NCBI GenBank assembly: GCA_910579965.1
Contig: CAJTWF010000008.1
Coordinates: forward strand, 5,770 to 69,769
Direction: 5' to 3'
Source: an uncultured Oscillospiraceae bacterium
Lineage (GTDB): Bacteria; Bacillota; Clostridia; Oscillospirales; Oscillospiraceae
DNA length: 64,000 nucleotides
Part shown: positions 1 through 8,229 of the stretch, one piece after another
Numbering within the stretch: position 1 is the first letter of the stretch
How the letters are laid out: each line of letters starts with the position of its first letter
Program-made: the position numbers and the translations under genes
The notes under the pieces: model-generated
What the model was told of the DNA's origin: nothing
Seen by the model: only the letters and a program-made list of their open reading frames with translations
Database searches by the model: none

Positions 1-101
1 TGTGGACGATCCATCAGCCCGGGTGCTGAGCAACTATGGCGCGTCCGGGGAGTGACGGCGGCAGACGACAATGGACCAACCGATGAAAGGAGAAAACGAT
101 C

Positions 102-2201
102 ATGAGCAAAAAGAAGAAGGTTCCCGAGCTGTTCGGCAGCATGGTATTCAATGAGGAGGTCATGAAGCAGCGCCTCTCCAGCACCTGCTACAGAGCGTGG
201 AAGAAGTGTGTGGAGGACGGCACGCCCCTGAGCCTGGAGACCGCCCACGAGATGGCCGCCGAGATGAAAAACTGGGCCATGGACCGGGGGGCAACCCACT
301 ACACCCACTGGTTCCAGCCCATGACCGGGGTGACGGCGGAGAAGCACGACGGCTTCCTCACCCCCGAGGGGCCCAGCCGGGTGCTGATGCTCTTCTCCGG
401 CAAGGAGCTGGTCCGGGGGGAGCCGGACGCCTCCTCCTTCCCCTCCGGCGGCCTGCGGGCCACCTTTGAGGCCCGGGGGTACACCGCCTGGGACCCCACC
501 TCCTTTGCCTTTATCAAGGACGGCAGCCTCTGTATCCCCACCATCTTCTGCTCCTACAGCGGTCAGGCCCTGGACAAGAAGACTCCCCTGCTGCGCTCCA
601 TGGAGGAGCTCTCCCGCCAGGCGGTGCGGGTGCTGCGGCTGTTCGGGGACACGAATGTGAAGAAGGTCACCAGCCAGGTGGGCCCGGAGCAGGAGTACTT
701 CCTCATTGACAAGGATGTGTACAACCGGCGGGAGGATCTCATCCTCACAGGCCGCACCCTCTTCGGGGCCAAGCCCCCCAAGGGCCAGGAGCTGGAGGAC
801 CACTACTTCGGCACCATCAAGCCCCGGGTGGCGGCCTACATGAAGGAGCTGGACGAGGAGCTGTGGAAGCTGGGCATCTGCGCCAAGACCAAGCACAACG
901 AGGTGGCCCCGGCCCAGCACGAGCTGGCCCCGGTCTACGCCGACGCCAACACCGCCTGCGACCACAACCAGCTGACCATGGAGATCATGAAGAAGGTGGC
1001 CGGGCGGCACAATATGGTGTGCCTGCTCCACGAGAAGCCCTTTGCCGGCGTCAACGGCTCCGGCAAGCACGACAACTGGTCCCTGAGCACCGACACGGGC
1101 CTCAACCTCTTCAAGCCCGGCTCCACCCCCAGCCAGAACGCCCGGTTCCTTCTCTTCCTCACCGCCTTCATCAAGGGCGTGGACGAGTACCAGGAGCTGC
1201 TGCGCTGCACCGTGGCCAACCCGGGCAACGACCACCGCCTGGGGGCCCAGGAGGCGCCGCCGGCCATCCTTTCCATCTTCCTGGGGGACGAGCTCACCGC
1301 CATTGTGGACGCCATCATCCAGGGCACCGAGTACGTGGACCAGAGCAAGAAGACCCTGTCCATCGGCGTGGACATGCTCCCCCACATTCCCCAGGACACC
1401 ACGGACCGGAACCGCACCTCGCCCCTGGCCTTCACGGGCAACAAGTTTGAGTTCCGGATGCTGGGCTCCAGCCAGTCCGTCACTGGGCCCAACGTGGCCC
1501 TCAACACCATCATGGCCGAGGAGCTGGGCCAGTTCGCGGACCGGCTGGAGCAGGCGGAGGACTTCAACGCCGCCCTCCATCAGCTCATCCGGGACGCCCT
1601 GCGGGACCACCAGCGGATCATCTTCAACGGCAACGGCTACGAGGACTCCTGGGTGGAGGAGGCGGAGCGGCGGGGCCTGAGCAACCTGGCCTGCACCGCC
1701 GACGCCCTGCAAACCTACCTCCAGCCCAAGCACATTGAGCTCTTCCGCAGGCACAATGTCTTCACCGAGGAGGAGCTGGCGGCCCGCAACGAGATCCATC
1801 TGGAGAACTACTGCGAGGTCATCGGCATCGAGGCCCGGACCATGCTGGACATGGTCCGCCGGGACATCTTCCCCGCTGTCAGCGCCTTCTCCGGGGAGGT
1901 GGCCAGGAGCGTGGCCGCCAAGCGGAGCGTGCTGGCGGATCTGGACTGCGGCAGCGAGGAGGACCTGCTGCGCAGGCTCAGCGCCCTGACCGGGGAGATG
2001 ATGGCCCAGACCGACGGGCTGGAGAGGGCCCTGGCGGAGCACCGGAGTGAGGACGCCTACGGAGCCGCACACTACTATAAATATACCGTGTTCGCCGCCA
2101 TGGAGCGGCTCCGGGCCGCCGTGGACCAGCTGGAGGCCATCACCTCCGCCCGGTACTGGCCATACCCCTCCTACACGGATCTGCTGTTCTCCATCAAGTA
2201 A
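102..2201 (+). CDS. glnN: Type III glutamine synthetase
   Basis: Makes glutamine from glutamate, ammonia and ATP in the cytoplasm, the main ammonia-assimilation step. At 699 residues it has the length of the GSIII family, much longer than GSI (about 450). Visible active-site stretches are GPEQEYFLID (about 194-203), the NGSGKHDNW segment (about 318-326) that carries the GSIII signature, and NPGNDHRLGAQEAPP (about 373-387). The start is fixed by AAAGGAG about 9 bases upstream. The 101 bases before it hold no promoter or riboswitch I can recognise; the promoter probably lies outside the window. It converges on the Liv operon, and a GC-rich hairpin follows its stop. Family assignment is secure; regulation is not visible. 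Confidence 0.97.
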   Translation: MSKKKKVPELFGSMVFNEEVMKQRLSSTCYRAWKKCVEDGTPLSLETAHEMAAEMKNWAMDRGATHYTHWFQPMTGVTAEKHDGFLTPEGPSRVLMLFSGKELVRGEPDASSFPSGGLRATFEARGYTAWDPTSFAFIKDGSLCIPTIFCSYSGQALDKKTPLLRSMEELSRQAVRVLRLFGDTNVKKVTSQVGPEQEYFLIDKDVYNRREDLILTGRTLFGAKPPKGQELEDHYFGTIKPRVAAYMKELDEELWKLGICAKTKHNEVAPAQHELAPVYADANTACDHNQLTMEIMKKVAGRHNMVCLLHEKPFAGVNGSGKHDNWSLSTDTGLNLFKPGSTPSQNARFLLFLTAFIKGVDEYQELLRCTVANPGNDHRLGAQEAPPAILSIFLGDELTAIVDAIIQGTEYVDQSKKTLSIGVDMLPHIPQDTTDRNRTSPLAFTGNKFEFRMLGSSQSVTGPNVALNTIMAEELGQFADRLEQAEDFNAALHQLIRDALRDHQRIIFNGNGYEDSWVEEAERRGLSNLACTADALQTYLQPKHIELFRRHNVFTEEELAARNEIHLENYCEVIGIEARTMLDMVRRDIFPAVSAFSGEVARSVAAKRSVLADLDCGSEEDLLRRLSALTGEMMAQTDGLERALAEHRSEDAYGAAHYYKYTVFAAMERLRAAVDQLEAITSARYWPYPSYTDLLFSIK

Positions 2202-2212
2202 AGCAAACAAAT

Positions 2213-2248
2213 AAGGAGCCCGCGCCGCAGATCACGGCGCGGGCTCTT
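2213..2248 (+). terminator. GC-rich hairpin after glnN
   Basis: A 12-bp stem (GAGCCCGCGCCG with its complement, loop CAGATCA) begins 14 bases after the glnN stop. No long T run follows, so it may act as an mRNA 3' stabiliser or a weak terminator. An exact 34-base copy recurs 232 bases downstream. Confidence 0.6.
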
Positions 2249-2480
2249 AGACTATCCCCAAAGCCCTCCGCAGGAGTTTCGCGCCCGCAGGCGCGAAATA
2301 AGTTTTGATTGTTTTTCCCGCGGCATGTACGTGGGAAAAACACTTTGCATGGAGCGAGCGTCGAACTGTACGCCAAAGGCGTACAGCGAGGCGCAGAGCG
2401 GAGTGAAAATTTGCTCAAAAAAGTGGCGAAGCCACTTTTTTGACAAGGAGCCCGCGCCGCAGATCACGGCGCGGGCTCCT
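2213..2480. repeat. Hairpin array bounded by a duplicated terminator
   Basis: The 34-base hairpin at 2213-2246 is repeated exactly at 2445-2478. Between them lie four more perfect or near-perfect palindromes: about 2277-2298 (TTTCGCGCC arms), 2311-2341 (GTTTTTCCC arms), 2366-2386 (CTGTACGCC arms) and 2416-2442 (AAAAAAGTGGC / GCCACTTTTTT). No open frame here looks coding. The layout suggests a REP-like unit inserted next to, and duplicating, the glnN terminator. The last hairpin, with T runs on both strands, probably also ends the Liv operon transcript from the other side. Confidence 0.6.
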
Positions 2481-2511
2481 GCCCGTTCAGCAGTATGAAG
2501 GAGAAGCGCTT

Positions 2512-3219
2512 CTATCCGCCCAGGTAGGCCCTGCGCACCTGATCGCTGGCCATCAGCTCCGCGCCGGTGCCGCTCAGGGAGATGCGGCCCGTCTCCAGCA
2601 CGTAGGCCCGGTCCGCCACGCTCAGAGCGGCCTGGGCGTTCTGCTCCACCAGGAGGATGGTGGTGCCGGCGGCGTGGAGCTCCCGGATGATGTCAAAGAT
2701 CTGCTCCACCAGCAGGGGGGCCAGACCCATGGAGGGCTCGTCCAGCATCAGCAGCTTAGGCTGGCTCATGAGGGCCCGGCCCATGGCCAGCATCTGCTGC
2801 TCGCCGCCGGAGAGGGTGCCCGCCACCTGCCTGCGCCGCTCCTCCAGCCGGGGGAACCGCTTGTACACATCCTCCATGCCCGGGGCCACGGCGGAGCCGG
2901 GCTGGGTGTAGGCTCCCATCTCCAGGTTCTCCTCCACGGTCATCTGCAAAAAGATCCGCCGGCCCTCCGGCACCTGGGCCAGACCCCGCTCCACCACCTT
3001 GTGGGGGGCCGCGCCCTTCAGGTCCTGGTCCATGAAGCGGACAGAGCCCGTCCGTGGGTGGAGGAGGCCGGAGACCGTATTGAGCACCGTGGACTTGCCT
3101 GCGCCGTTGGCCCCGATGAGGGTGACGATCTCCCCCTCATTGACCTGGAAGGACACGCCCTTGACCGCGTGGATGCTGCCGTAATATACGTGGATGTTCT
3201 CCACTTCCAGCATTGCCAT
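2512..3219 (-). CDS. livF: Branched-chain amino acid ABC transporter ATPase LivF
   Basis: Second ATPase of a HAAT-type amino acid importer; it hydrolyses ATP at the inner face of the LivHM membrane channel. The 235-residue length is normal. Walker A GANGAGKST lies at 36-44, the signature LSGGEQQ at 136-142 and Walker B LLMLDEP at 156-162. A GGAGG eight bases upstream supports this ATG. It is last in the operon and starts three bases after livG ends. The substrate cannot be read from an ATPase; related sets carry Leu/Ile/Val, other amino acids or urea. Confidence 0.95.
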   Translation of the reverse strand: MAMLEVENIHVYYGSIHAVKGVSFQVNEGEIVTLIGANGAGKSTVLNTVSGLLHPRTGSVRFMDQDLKGAAPHKVVERGLAQVPEGRRIFLQMTVEENLEMGAYTQPGSAVAPGMEDVYKRFPRLEERRRQVAGTLSGGEQQMLAMGRALMSQPKLLMLDEPSMGLAPLLVEQIFDIIRELHAAGTTILLVEQNAQAALSVADRAYVLETGRISLSGTGAELMASDQVRRAYLGG

Positions 3220-3222
3220 GGA

Positions 3223-4071
3223 TTACGCCTCCTTCCGCTTTCCCAGATAGGCCTCAATCACCGCCGGGTTGGCCTGGATGTCGTCCGGGGTGCCCTTGGC
3301 GATGATGCGGCCGAAGTTGAGCACGCAGATGCCCTCGCAGACCCCCATGACCAGGTTCATGTCGTGCTCAATGAGCATGATGGCGATCTGGAAGGTGTCC
3401 CGGATCTTGCGGATGTTGGTCATCAGCTCCGCGGTCTCCGAGGGATTCATGCCCGCCGCCGGCTCGTCCAGGAGCAGCAGGCTGGGGTTGGTGGCCAGGG
3501 CCCGGACGATCTCCAGGCGGCGCTGGGCCCCGTAGGGCAGGGAGCCGGCCTGATAGCCGGCCATGTCCTGCATGTCGAAGATGCGCAGCAGCTCCAGGGC
3601 CCGCTGGTGGGCCTTCCGCTCCTCCCGCCAGAAGGCGGGCAGGCGGAGGATGCCGGTGAGGGCGCTGTAGTGGATCTGGTTGTGGAGGCCGATCTTCACG
3701 TTCTCCTCCACGGTCAGGTTGTTGAACAGGCGGATATTCTGGAAGGTCCGGGCCACGCCCATGTGGCTGACCTGGATGGTGCTCTTGCCGGCGGTGTCCC
3801 GGCCGTCAATCATCACCGTGCCCCGGGTGGGCTGGTAGACCTTGGTGAGCAGGTTGAACACCGTGGTCTTGCCCGCGCCGTTGGGGCCGATGAGGCCGGC
3901 GATCTCCGTGCGGCCGATAGCCATGTTGAAGTCATCCACCGCCGTGAGCCCGCCGAAGTCGATGCCCAGGTGGCGGCACTCCAGGATGGGACGCTTGCCC
4001 ACGTCCCGCTCGGGGATGATGTTGGTGCTGGGCACCGGCACCAGCTTGGGCTTGGGATACTTGTCGCTCAT
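3223..4071 (-). CDS. livG: Branched-chain amino acid ABC transporter ATPase LivG
   Basis: First ATPase of the HAAT importer. In 282 residues it has Walker A GPNGAGKTT (62-70), a family-typical variant signature LPYGAQRR (about 178-185) and Walker B LLLLDEP (198-204). About 30 extra residues precede the ABC fold. The ATG overlaps the livM stop by four bases (ATGA), which implies translational coupling. The C-terminal NPAVIEAYLG tail is the usual LivG ending. Confidence 0.95.
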   Translation of the reverse strand: MSDKYPKPKLVPVPSTNIIPERDVGKRPILECRHLGIDFGGLTAVDDFNMAIGRTEIAGLIGPNGAGKTTVFNLLTKVYQPTRGTVMIDGRDTAGKSTIQVSHMGVARTFQNIRLFNNLTVEENVKIGLHNQIHYSALTGILRLPAFWREERKAHQRALELLRIFDMQDMAGYQAGSLPYGAQRRLEIVRALATNPSLLLLDEPAAGMNPSETAELMTNIRKIRDTFQIAIMLIEHDMNLVMGVCEGICVLNFGRIIAKGTPDDIQANPAVIEAYLGKRKEA

Positions 4072-5117
4072 TTGCCGGCGGCCTCCTTCTTCTTATTTTT
4101 CCGGAACAGGGAGGTGAAAAAGCTCTGGAGGGTGGGGTTGTTGGTGGCCAGCATGACCAGGATGAGCACAATGGCGTACACCAGCATCCGATAGTCTGCG
4201 AATTCGCGCAGGGCCTCGGGCAGGATGGTCAGCAGGGCGGCGGCGATGATGGAGCCCCACATCCGCCCCTGGCCCCCCAGCACCACGAACACCAGGATGA
4301 GGATGGAGGTGTTGAAGTCAAACTTGCTGGCGGTGATGGTGTTCTGGCCCAGGGCGAAGAGGGTTCCGGCGGCCCCGGCCATGGCCGCGGCGATGACAAA
4401 GGCCATGAGCTTGTACTTGGTCACCGGGATGCCCACGCTCTCTGCGGCGATCCGGTTGTCCCGCAGAGCCATGATGGCCCGGCCGGTCCGGCTGTCCACC
4501 AGATGGAAGATCACCACCAGAATGAGCATCACCAGCAGAAATCCGGCGGTGAAGGAGGAGATCTTGGTGATGCCGTTGATTCCCATGGGGCCGTTGAGGA
4601 TCATCAGTCCCCCCTCCCGCAGGGTCAGGCGGTTTTCCAGAAAGCTGGTGTGGAGGCCCCGGCTGTCCATGCCGATATACAGGTTTTCCACAATGGACTT
4701 GATGATTTGGCCGAAGGCCAGGGTGACAATGGCCAGATAGTCCCCGTTGAGCCGCAGCACCGGGATGCCCACCAGCACCCCGGCCAGGGCGGCGAACAGC
4801 GCGCCCGCCGCCATGGCCGCCGCCAGGCGCAGGGGCGGGTAGGGGATGGGCAGGGCCGCCGCGGCCACCGCCCCGGCAAAGGCCCCCACGCTCATGAATC
4901 CGGCGTGGCCCAGGCTCAGCTCGCCCAGCACGCCCACGGTCAGGTTCAGGCTCAATGCCATGGCCACATAGGCGCAGATGGGCACCAGCTGGCCCCGCAT
5001 GGTGGCGCTGAGGATCCCCGTGCCGCCCATGAGCTGGAGGACGGCGTAGGCGGTGATGACCATGGCGTAGGTGGCGAAGTTGACCCGGCTGGCCTTATTG
5101 AGATGCAGTTTTTTCAT
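4068..5117 (-). CDS. livM: Branched-chain amino acid ABC permease LivM
   Basis: Membrane channel subunit paired with LivH. Its 349 residues are mostly hydrophobic, with about ten membrane segments. The LGLSLGHAG-type stretch of the family appears as GELSLGHAGFMSVGAF, and GDYLAIVTLAF follows. GAGGTGG lies just upstream of the ATG. Only nine bases separate it from livH, and it overlaps livG. Confidence 0.95.
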   Translation of the reverse strand: MKKLHLNKASRVNFATYAMVITAYAVLQLMGGTGILSATMRGQLVPICAYVAMALSLNLTVGVLGELSLGHAGFMSVGAFAGAVAAAALPIPYPPLRLAAAMAAGALFAALAGVLVGIPVLRLNGDYLAIVTLAFGQIIKSIVENLYIGMDSRGLHTSFLENRLTLREGGLMILNGPMGINGITKISSFTAGFLLVMLILVVIFHLVDSRTGRAIMALRDNRIAAESVGIPVTKYKLMAFVIAAAMAGAAGTLFALGQNTITASKFDFNTSILILVFVVLGGQGRMWGSIIAAALLTILPEALREFADYRMLVYAIVLILVMLATNNPTLQSFFTSLFRKNKKKEAAGK

Positions 5118-5126
5118 AGGACCACC

Positions 5127-6011
5127 TCACACTTTCTCCCGCACCTGCTTGCCCAGCAGGCCGGTGGGGCGCACCAGCAGCACCACGATGAGCACCGCGA
5201 AGACGATGGCGTTGGACAGCTGGGTGGAGATGTAGGCGCTGGCGAAAATCTCAATCATCCCCAGCAGCACGCCCCCCAGCAGGGCCCCGGGAATGGAGCC
5301 GATGCCCCCGAACACCGCGGCGGTGAAGGCCTTGATGCCCGGCATGGCGCCGGTGGTGGGGGTCAGGATGGGGTAGGCGGAGCAGAAGAGAACGCCGGCA
5401 ATGGCGGCCAGGGCGGAGCCGATGGCGAAGGTCATGGAGATGGTGGCGTTGACGTTGATGCCCATGAGCTGGGCGGCGGCCTTGTCCTCGGAGCAGGCCC
5501 GCATGGCCTTGCCCATCTTGGTCCGGCCGGTGAACCACACCAGGGCCAGCATGATGACCACGCAGGCCAGCACGGTGACAATGGCGGCAATGGTAATCTT
5601 CAGCGCCCCGCCGAAGAGAGCGACGGGCTGGCTGGAGAAGAAGCTGGGAAACATCTTGATGTTGGAGCTCCAGAGGAGCTGGGCCCCGTTCTGGAGCAGA
5701 TAGCTCACGCCGATGGCGGTGATGAGCACCGCCAGGGAGCTGGCCTGCCGCAGGGGCTTGTAGGCCAGCCGCTCAATGACGATGCCCAGCACGGTACACA
5801 CCGCCACCGCCAGCACCACGCCCGCCAGAGGCGGCAGGTTGTAGGAGGATACGGCGAAGAAGCAGACGTAGGCCCCCACCATGATAACGTCGCCGTGGGC
5901 GAAGTTGAGCATCTTGGCGATGCCGTAGACCATGGTATAGCCCAGGGCGATGATGGCGTAGACGCTGCCCAGGCTGACGCCGTTTATCAAGTGGTTGAGG
6001 AAGATCAGCAA
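5127..6011 (-). CDS. livH: Branched-chain amino acid ABC permease LivH
   Basis: Second channel subunit. The longest frame begins at 6125, but its first 38 residues are hydrophilic and cross two hairpins. I prefer the TTG at 6011, which has GAGAGG nine bases upstream and gives 294 residues beginning MLIFLNHLINGVSLG, the normal LivH N-terminus. The conserved MLNFAHGD motif follows about 30 residues later. Cotranscribed with the binding protein across an attenuator-like region. Confidence 0.93.
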   Translation of the reverse strand: MLIFLNHLINGVSLGSVYAIIALGYTMVYGIAKMLNFAHGDVIMVGAYVCFFAVSSYNLPPLAGVVLAVAVCTVLGIVIERLAYKPLRQASSLAVLITAIGVSYLLQNGAQLLWSSNIKMFPSFFSSQPVALFGGALKITIAAIVTVLACVVIMLALVWFTGRTKMGKAMRACSEDKAAAQLMGINVNATISMTFAIGSALAAIAGVLFCSAYPILTPTTGAMPGIKAFTAAVFGGIGSIPGALLGGVLLGMIEIFASAYISTQLSNAIVFAVLIVVLLVRPTGLLGKQVREKV

Positions 6012-6035
6012 AAATACACACCTCTCTTGTCTGTC

Positions 6036-6068
6036 GTATGGCAAAAAAGCGGCGCAGCCACCTTTTTG
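6036..6068 (-). terminator. Attenuator-like hairpin before livH
   Basis: Read on the minus strand, AAAAAGGTGGC pairs with GCCGCTTTTTT around a TGC loop and ends in six Ts, just upstream of the livH ribosome site. With the hairpin at 6078-6113 it would let the binding protein be made in excess over the membrane genes, as is common in ABC operons. It resembles the hairpin at 2416-2442. Confidence 0.55.
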
Positions 6069-6077
6069 ATATGCCTG

Positions 6078-6113
6078 GAGAGGACTGCCGGGGTTCGCCC
6101 CGGCAGTCCTCTC
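6078..6113 (-). terminator. 16-bp stem-loop between binding protein and livH
   Basis: A perfect stem (GAGAGGACTGCCGGGG and its complement) with a four-base loop lies 20 bases after the binding-protein stop. No T run follows directly, so it may protect the upstream mRNA end from exonucleases rather than terminate. Confidence 0.6.
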
Positions 6114-6132
6114 GGGCAGAAGCATATGGAAA

Positions 6133-7347
6133 TCAGTCCATGCCCACGTAGGCGCCGTTTTCGATGTACATGCCTCTGGGGTACTTGGAGACCGCGCCGG
6201 TGTCGTCCCAGGTCATGCTCTCGCCGGTCAGGCCGGTGAAGGTGAAGCTGCCGCCGGTGAACTTGGCCGTCAGCTTGTCGCACAGGTCGCTGGCGCTGGC
6301 CCCGGTGACGCCCTCCTCGTCCTTGAGGGCCTCGTAGATGGCGTAGACGCAGTCATAGGCGTCGGCGGCGAACTGGTTGGGTACGTCGCCGTACTTCTCC
6401 TGGTACTTGCTGACAAAGGACTTGGTGCGCTCGTCCTCCGCGTCGGCGTTGAAGGGGGTCAGCAGCATCACGCCCTCGGCCAGGGCCGCGTCAAAGCCCT
6501 TCACGGAGAGGATGCCGTCCATGCCGTCCACGCCGAAGTACTTGGGGCTGTAGCCGGCGGCGTTGGCCTGGGTGAGGATGAGGGCGTTGGCCTCGTAGTA
6601 GGTGGGCAGGTAGACCAGGTCCGCGCCGCTGTTCTTGGCGTCGGCAATCTGCACGGAGAAGTCGGTCTGGCTGTCGGTGGTGAAGGTGGTGACGGAGACG
6701 ATGTCCAGACCCAGCTCGCCGGCCTTGGCGGAGAAACTGTTGAAGATGCCGGTGGAGTAGACGTCGTCGTTCTTATAGATGACGGCGATCTTGGAGCTTA
6801 GCTTGTTGTCGCTGATGTACTGGGCGGAGTATGCGCCCTGGTCCGGGTCCACAAAGCACATCTGGAACACGTTGTCCCGGCGGGGGGTGTCCACAGACCC
6901 GGTGAGGGGATTGGCCACGCCGCCGATGACGGCGGTGGAGGAGGCGGAGGGGGTGAGATAGAAAATGTGGTCGCCGTTGCTCTCAGCGGCTGTGGCCGCG
7001 CCGGGGGCGGAGGTGACAGAGCCCAGGAAGACCTGCATCCCCCAGTCCTTGAGGATATTGTAGGCGTTGACGGACTTCTCGCTGTCATTGACATCGTCCT
7101 CATAGCGCAGCTCGATCTGGAGCCCGCCCAGGGCGTTGATCTCCTCTACGGCAATCTCCGCGCCGCCCTTGGCCGCGTTGCCGTAGATGGCCGCGCCGCC
7201 GGTGAGGGGGCCTACGCCGCCGATCTTGAGGGCCGTGCCGCCGGCGCTGCTCTGGCCGGGGGCGTCCTTGCCGCCGTCATCGCCGCCGCAGGCCGTCAGG
7301 CCCAGCGTCAGGGTAAGGGCCAGCAGCAGCGCAAGAAACTTCTTCAT
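6133..7347 (-). CDS. Branched-chain-type amino acid binding lipoprotein
   Basis: Substrate-binding subunit of the importer, anchored outside the cell by a lipid. The first 20 residues are a lipoprotein signal with lipobox LTAC (Cys20), followed by a Gly/Asp-rich linker. The mature part is a type I periplasmic-binding fold (IGGVGPLTGGAAIYG near 45-60, then EIAVEEINALGG), as in LivJ/LivK. Length is 404 residues. It is first in the operon behind a strong promoter. The ligand is not settled by sequence: LivJ-like proteins also bind other aliphatic or small amides. Confidence 0.92.
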   Translation of the reverse strand: MKKFLALLLALTLTLGLTACGGDDGGKDAPGQSSAGGTALKIGGVGPLTGGAAIYGNAAKGGAEIAVEEINALGGLQIELRYEDDVNDSEKSVNAYNILKDWGMQVFLGSVTSAPGAATAAESNGDHIFYLTPSASSTAVIGGVANPLTGSVDTPRRDNVFQMCFVDPDQGAYSAQYISDNKLSSKIAVIYKNDDVYSTGIFNSFSAKAGELGLDIVSVTTFTTDSQTDFSVQIADAKNSGADLVYLPTYYEANALILTQANAAGYSPKYFGVDGMDGILSVKGFDAALAEGVMLLTPFNADAEDERTKSFVSKYQEKYGDVPNQFAADAYDCVYAIYEALKDEEGVTGASASDLCDKLTAKFTGGSFTFTGLTGESMTWDDTGAVSKYPRGMYIENGAYVGMD

Positions 7348-7508
7348 AATTCATGACTCCTTTTCTGTATTTTCATCTGTCCTCTTTGGACCAGCCGCCC
7401 CCAGGGGGCGGACGCCTGGAAGGGCGGGCCGGAGAGGAACCGCGTCCCTCTCCGCGCTGCCGTTTCCGGCGCGGGACCGGAGGAACCGGGCCCCGCTGGC
7501 GTAGGAAC

Positions 7509-7537
7509 ATGATAAAACCTAATCCTAAAAAAGTCAA
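7509..7537 (-). promoter_or_regulatory. Promoter of the Liv operon
   Basis: On the minus strand TTGACT (7537-7532), a 17-base spacer and TATCAT (7514-7509) form a near-consensus sigma-A promoter. It leaves a leader of about 150 bases before the binding-protein ATG, holding a CCGCCCC/GGGGCGG hairpin around 7392-7416 but no riboswitch I recognise. The 7538-7715 interval beyond holds nothing else clear. Confidence 0.75.
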
Positions 7538-7757
7538 CTGTCATTCTATACACAATTTGTTCACAAACCGCACACCGGCTTTATTGTGATTTCACACAAA
7601 ATAACCGGTTTTTTCCTGCGATCTGGCCCAAACACCTCTGCCGCGCCAGGAAAACTCTCAGTCTTTCCATGAGGAATACTAATATATACAATGGGATCAG
7701 TCATGGAAGGAGAGCATGGGGAGATCAAGCTTTGCTGTGGAGCGGGTGAGAAATTGG

Positions 7758-7786
7758 TTGACAGGTGTAAAGCAATGTGCTATATT
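7758..7786 (+). promoter_or_regulatory. Promoter of the blaI-blaR-like operon
   Basis: TTGACA (7758-7763), a 17-base spacer and TATATT (7781-7786) give a near-perfect sigma-A promoter about 60 bases before the blaI-like start. The -35 is embedded in one BlaI-type dyad and the -10 is followed by another. Confidence 0.8.
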
Positions 7787-7804
7787 ATGGTTTACACATG
7801 TGGT
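7758..7804 (+). promoter_or_regulatory. Two BlaI/MecI-type operator half-dyads
   Basis: BlaI/MecI repressors bind TACA-nn-TGTA dyads. GACAGGTGTA (7760-7769) overlaps the -35 and TACACATGTG (7793-7802) lies just past the -10. Each misses the family pattern by one base, and they share TTTACAC-TGT when one is read on the opposite strand. Placement fits autorepression of the operon. Binding itself is inferred. Confidence 0.5.
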
Positions 7805-7845
7805 ACAAATTCGGATTGCGGAGAAAAAACAGGAGGTGCGCGAAT

Positions 7846-8229
7846 ATGGGCAGACAGCTATCCCTCTCCGCCGGAGAGTGGCAGATCATGGAGTGCCTCT
7901 GGGAGAAAAGTCCCAGGACGCTCATGGAGATGGTGCGGGAGCTCTCCCCCTCCACGGGCTGGCACAAGTCCACCGTTGTCACCATGGTGGGGCGGCTGGA
8001 GGCCAAGGGGGCGGTGGGCTACATAGAGGGGGGCCGGGCCCGGCTCTACAGCCCCTCCATCTCCCGGGACCAGGCGGCCCTCCAGGAGACGGAGAGCCTG
8101 CTCCACCGGGTCTACCGGGGCAGCGTGGGGCTGATGATCAACACCCTGGCCGACGGGCGTGGCCTCAGCGCGCAGGACATCGCGGAGCTGTCCGCGGTGC
8201 TGGAAAAGGCGAGGGGGCGGGACGAATGA
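7846..8229 (+). CDS. BlaI/MecI-family winged-helix repressor
   Basis: A 127-residue repressor of the BlaI family: an N-terminal winged helix (LSAGEWQIMECLW, then a recognition stretch around STVVTMVGRLEAKG and a wing with GGRARLYSP) and a C-terminal helical dimer region. Family members are inactivated by cleavage through the partner M56 protease. The longer frame from 7777 is rejected because AGGAGG (7831-7836) sits nine bases before this ATG and the earlier start overlaps the promoter. Its stop overlaps the start of the sensor gene (ATGA). Likely autoregulated through the dyads at 7758-7804. Confidence 0.92.
   Translation: MGRQLSLSAGEWQIMECLWEKSPRTLMEMVRELSPSTGWHKSTVVTMVGRLEAKGAVGYIEGGRARLYSPSISRDQAALQETESLLHRVYRGSVGLMINTLADGRGLSAQDIAELSAVLEKARGRDE

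Noticed and set aside
1..101. Glutamine riboswitch or other leader RNA before glnN
   Set aside because: Only 101 bases are available and they do not show the conserved parts of the known glutamine aptamers. Nothing can be supported.
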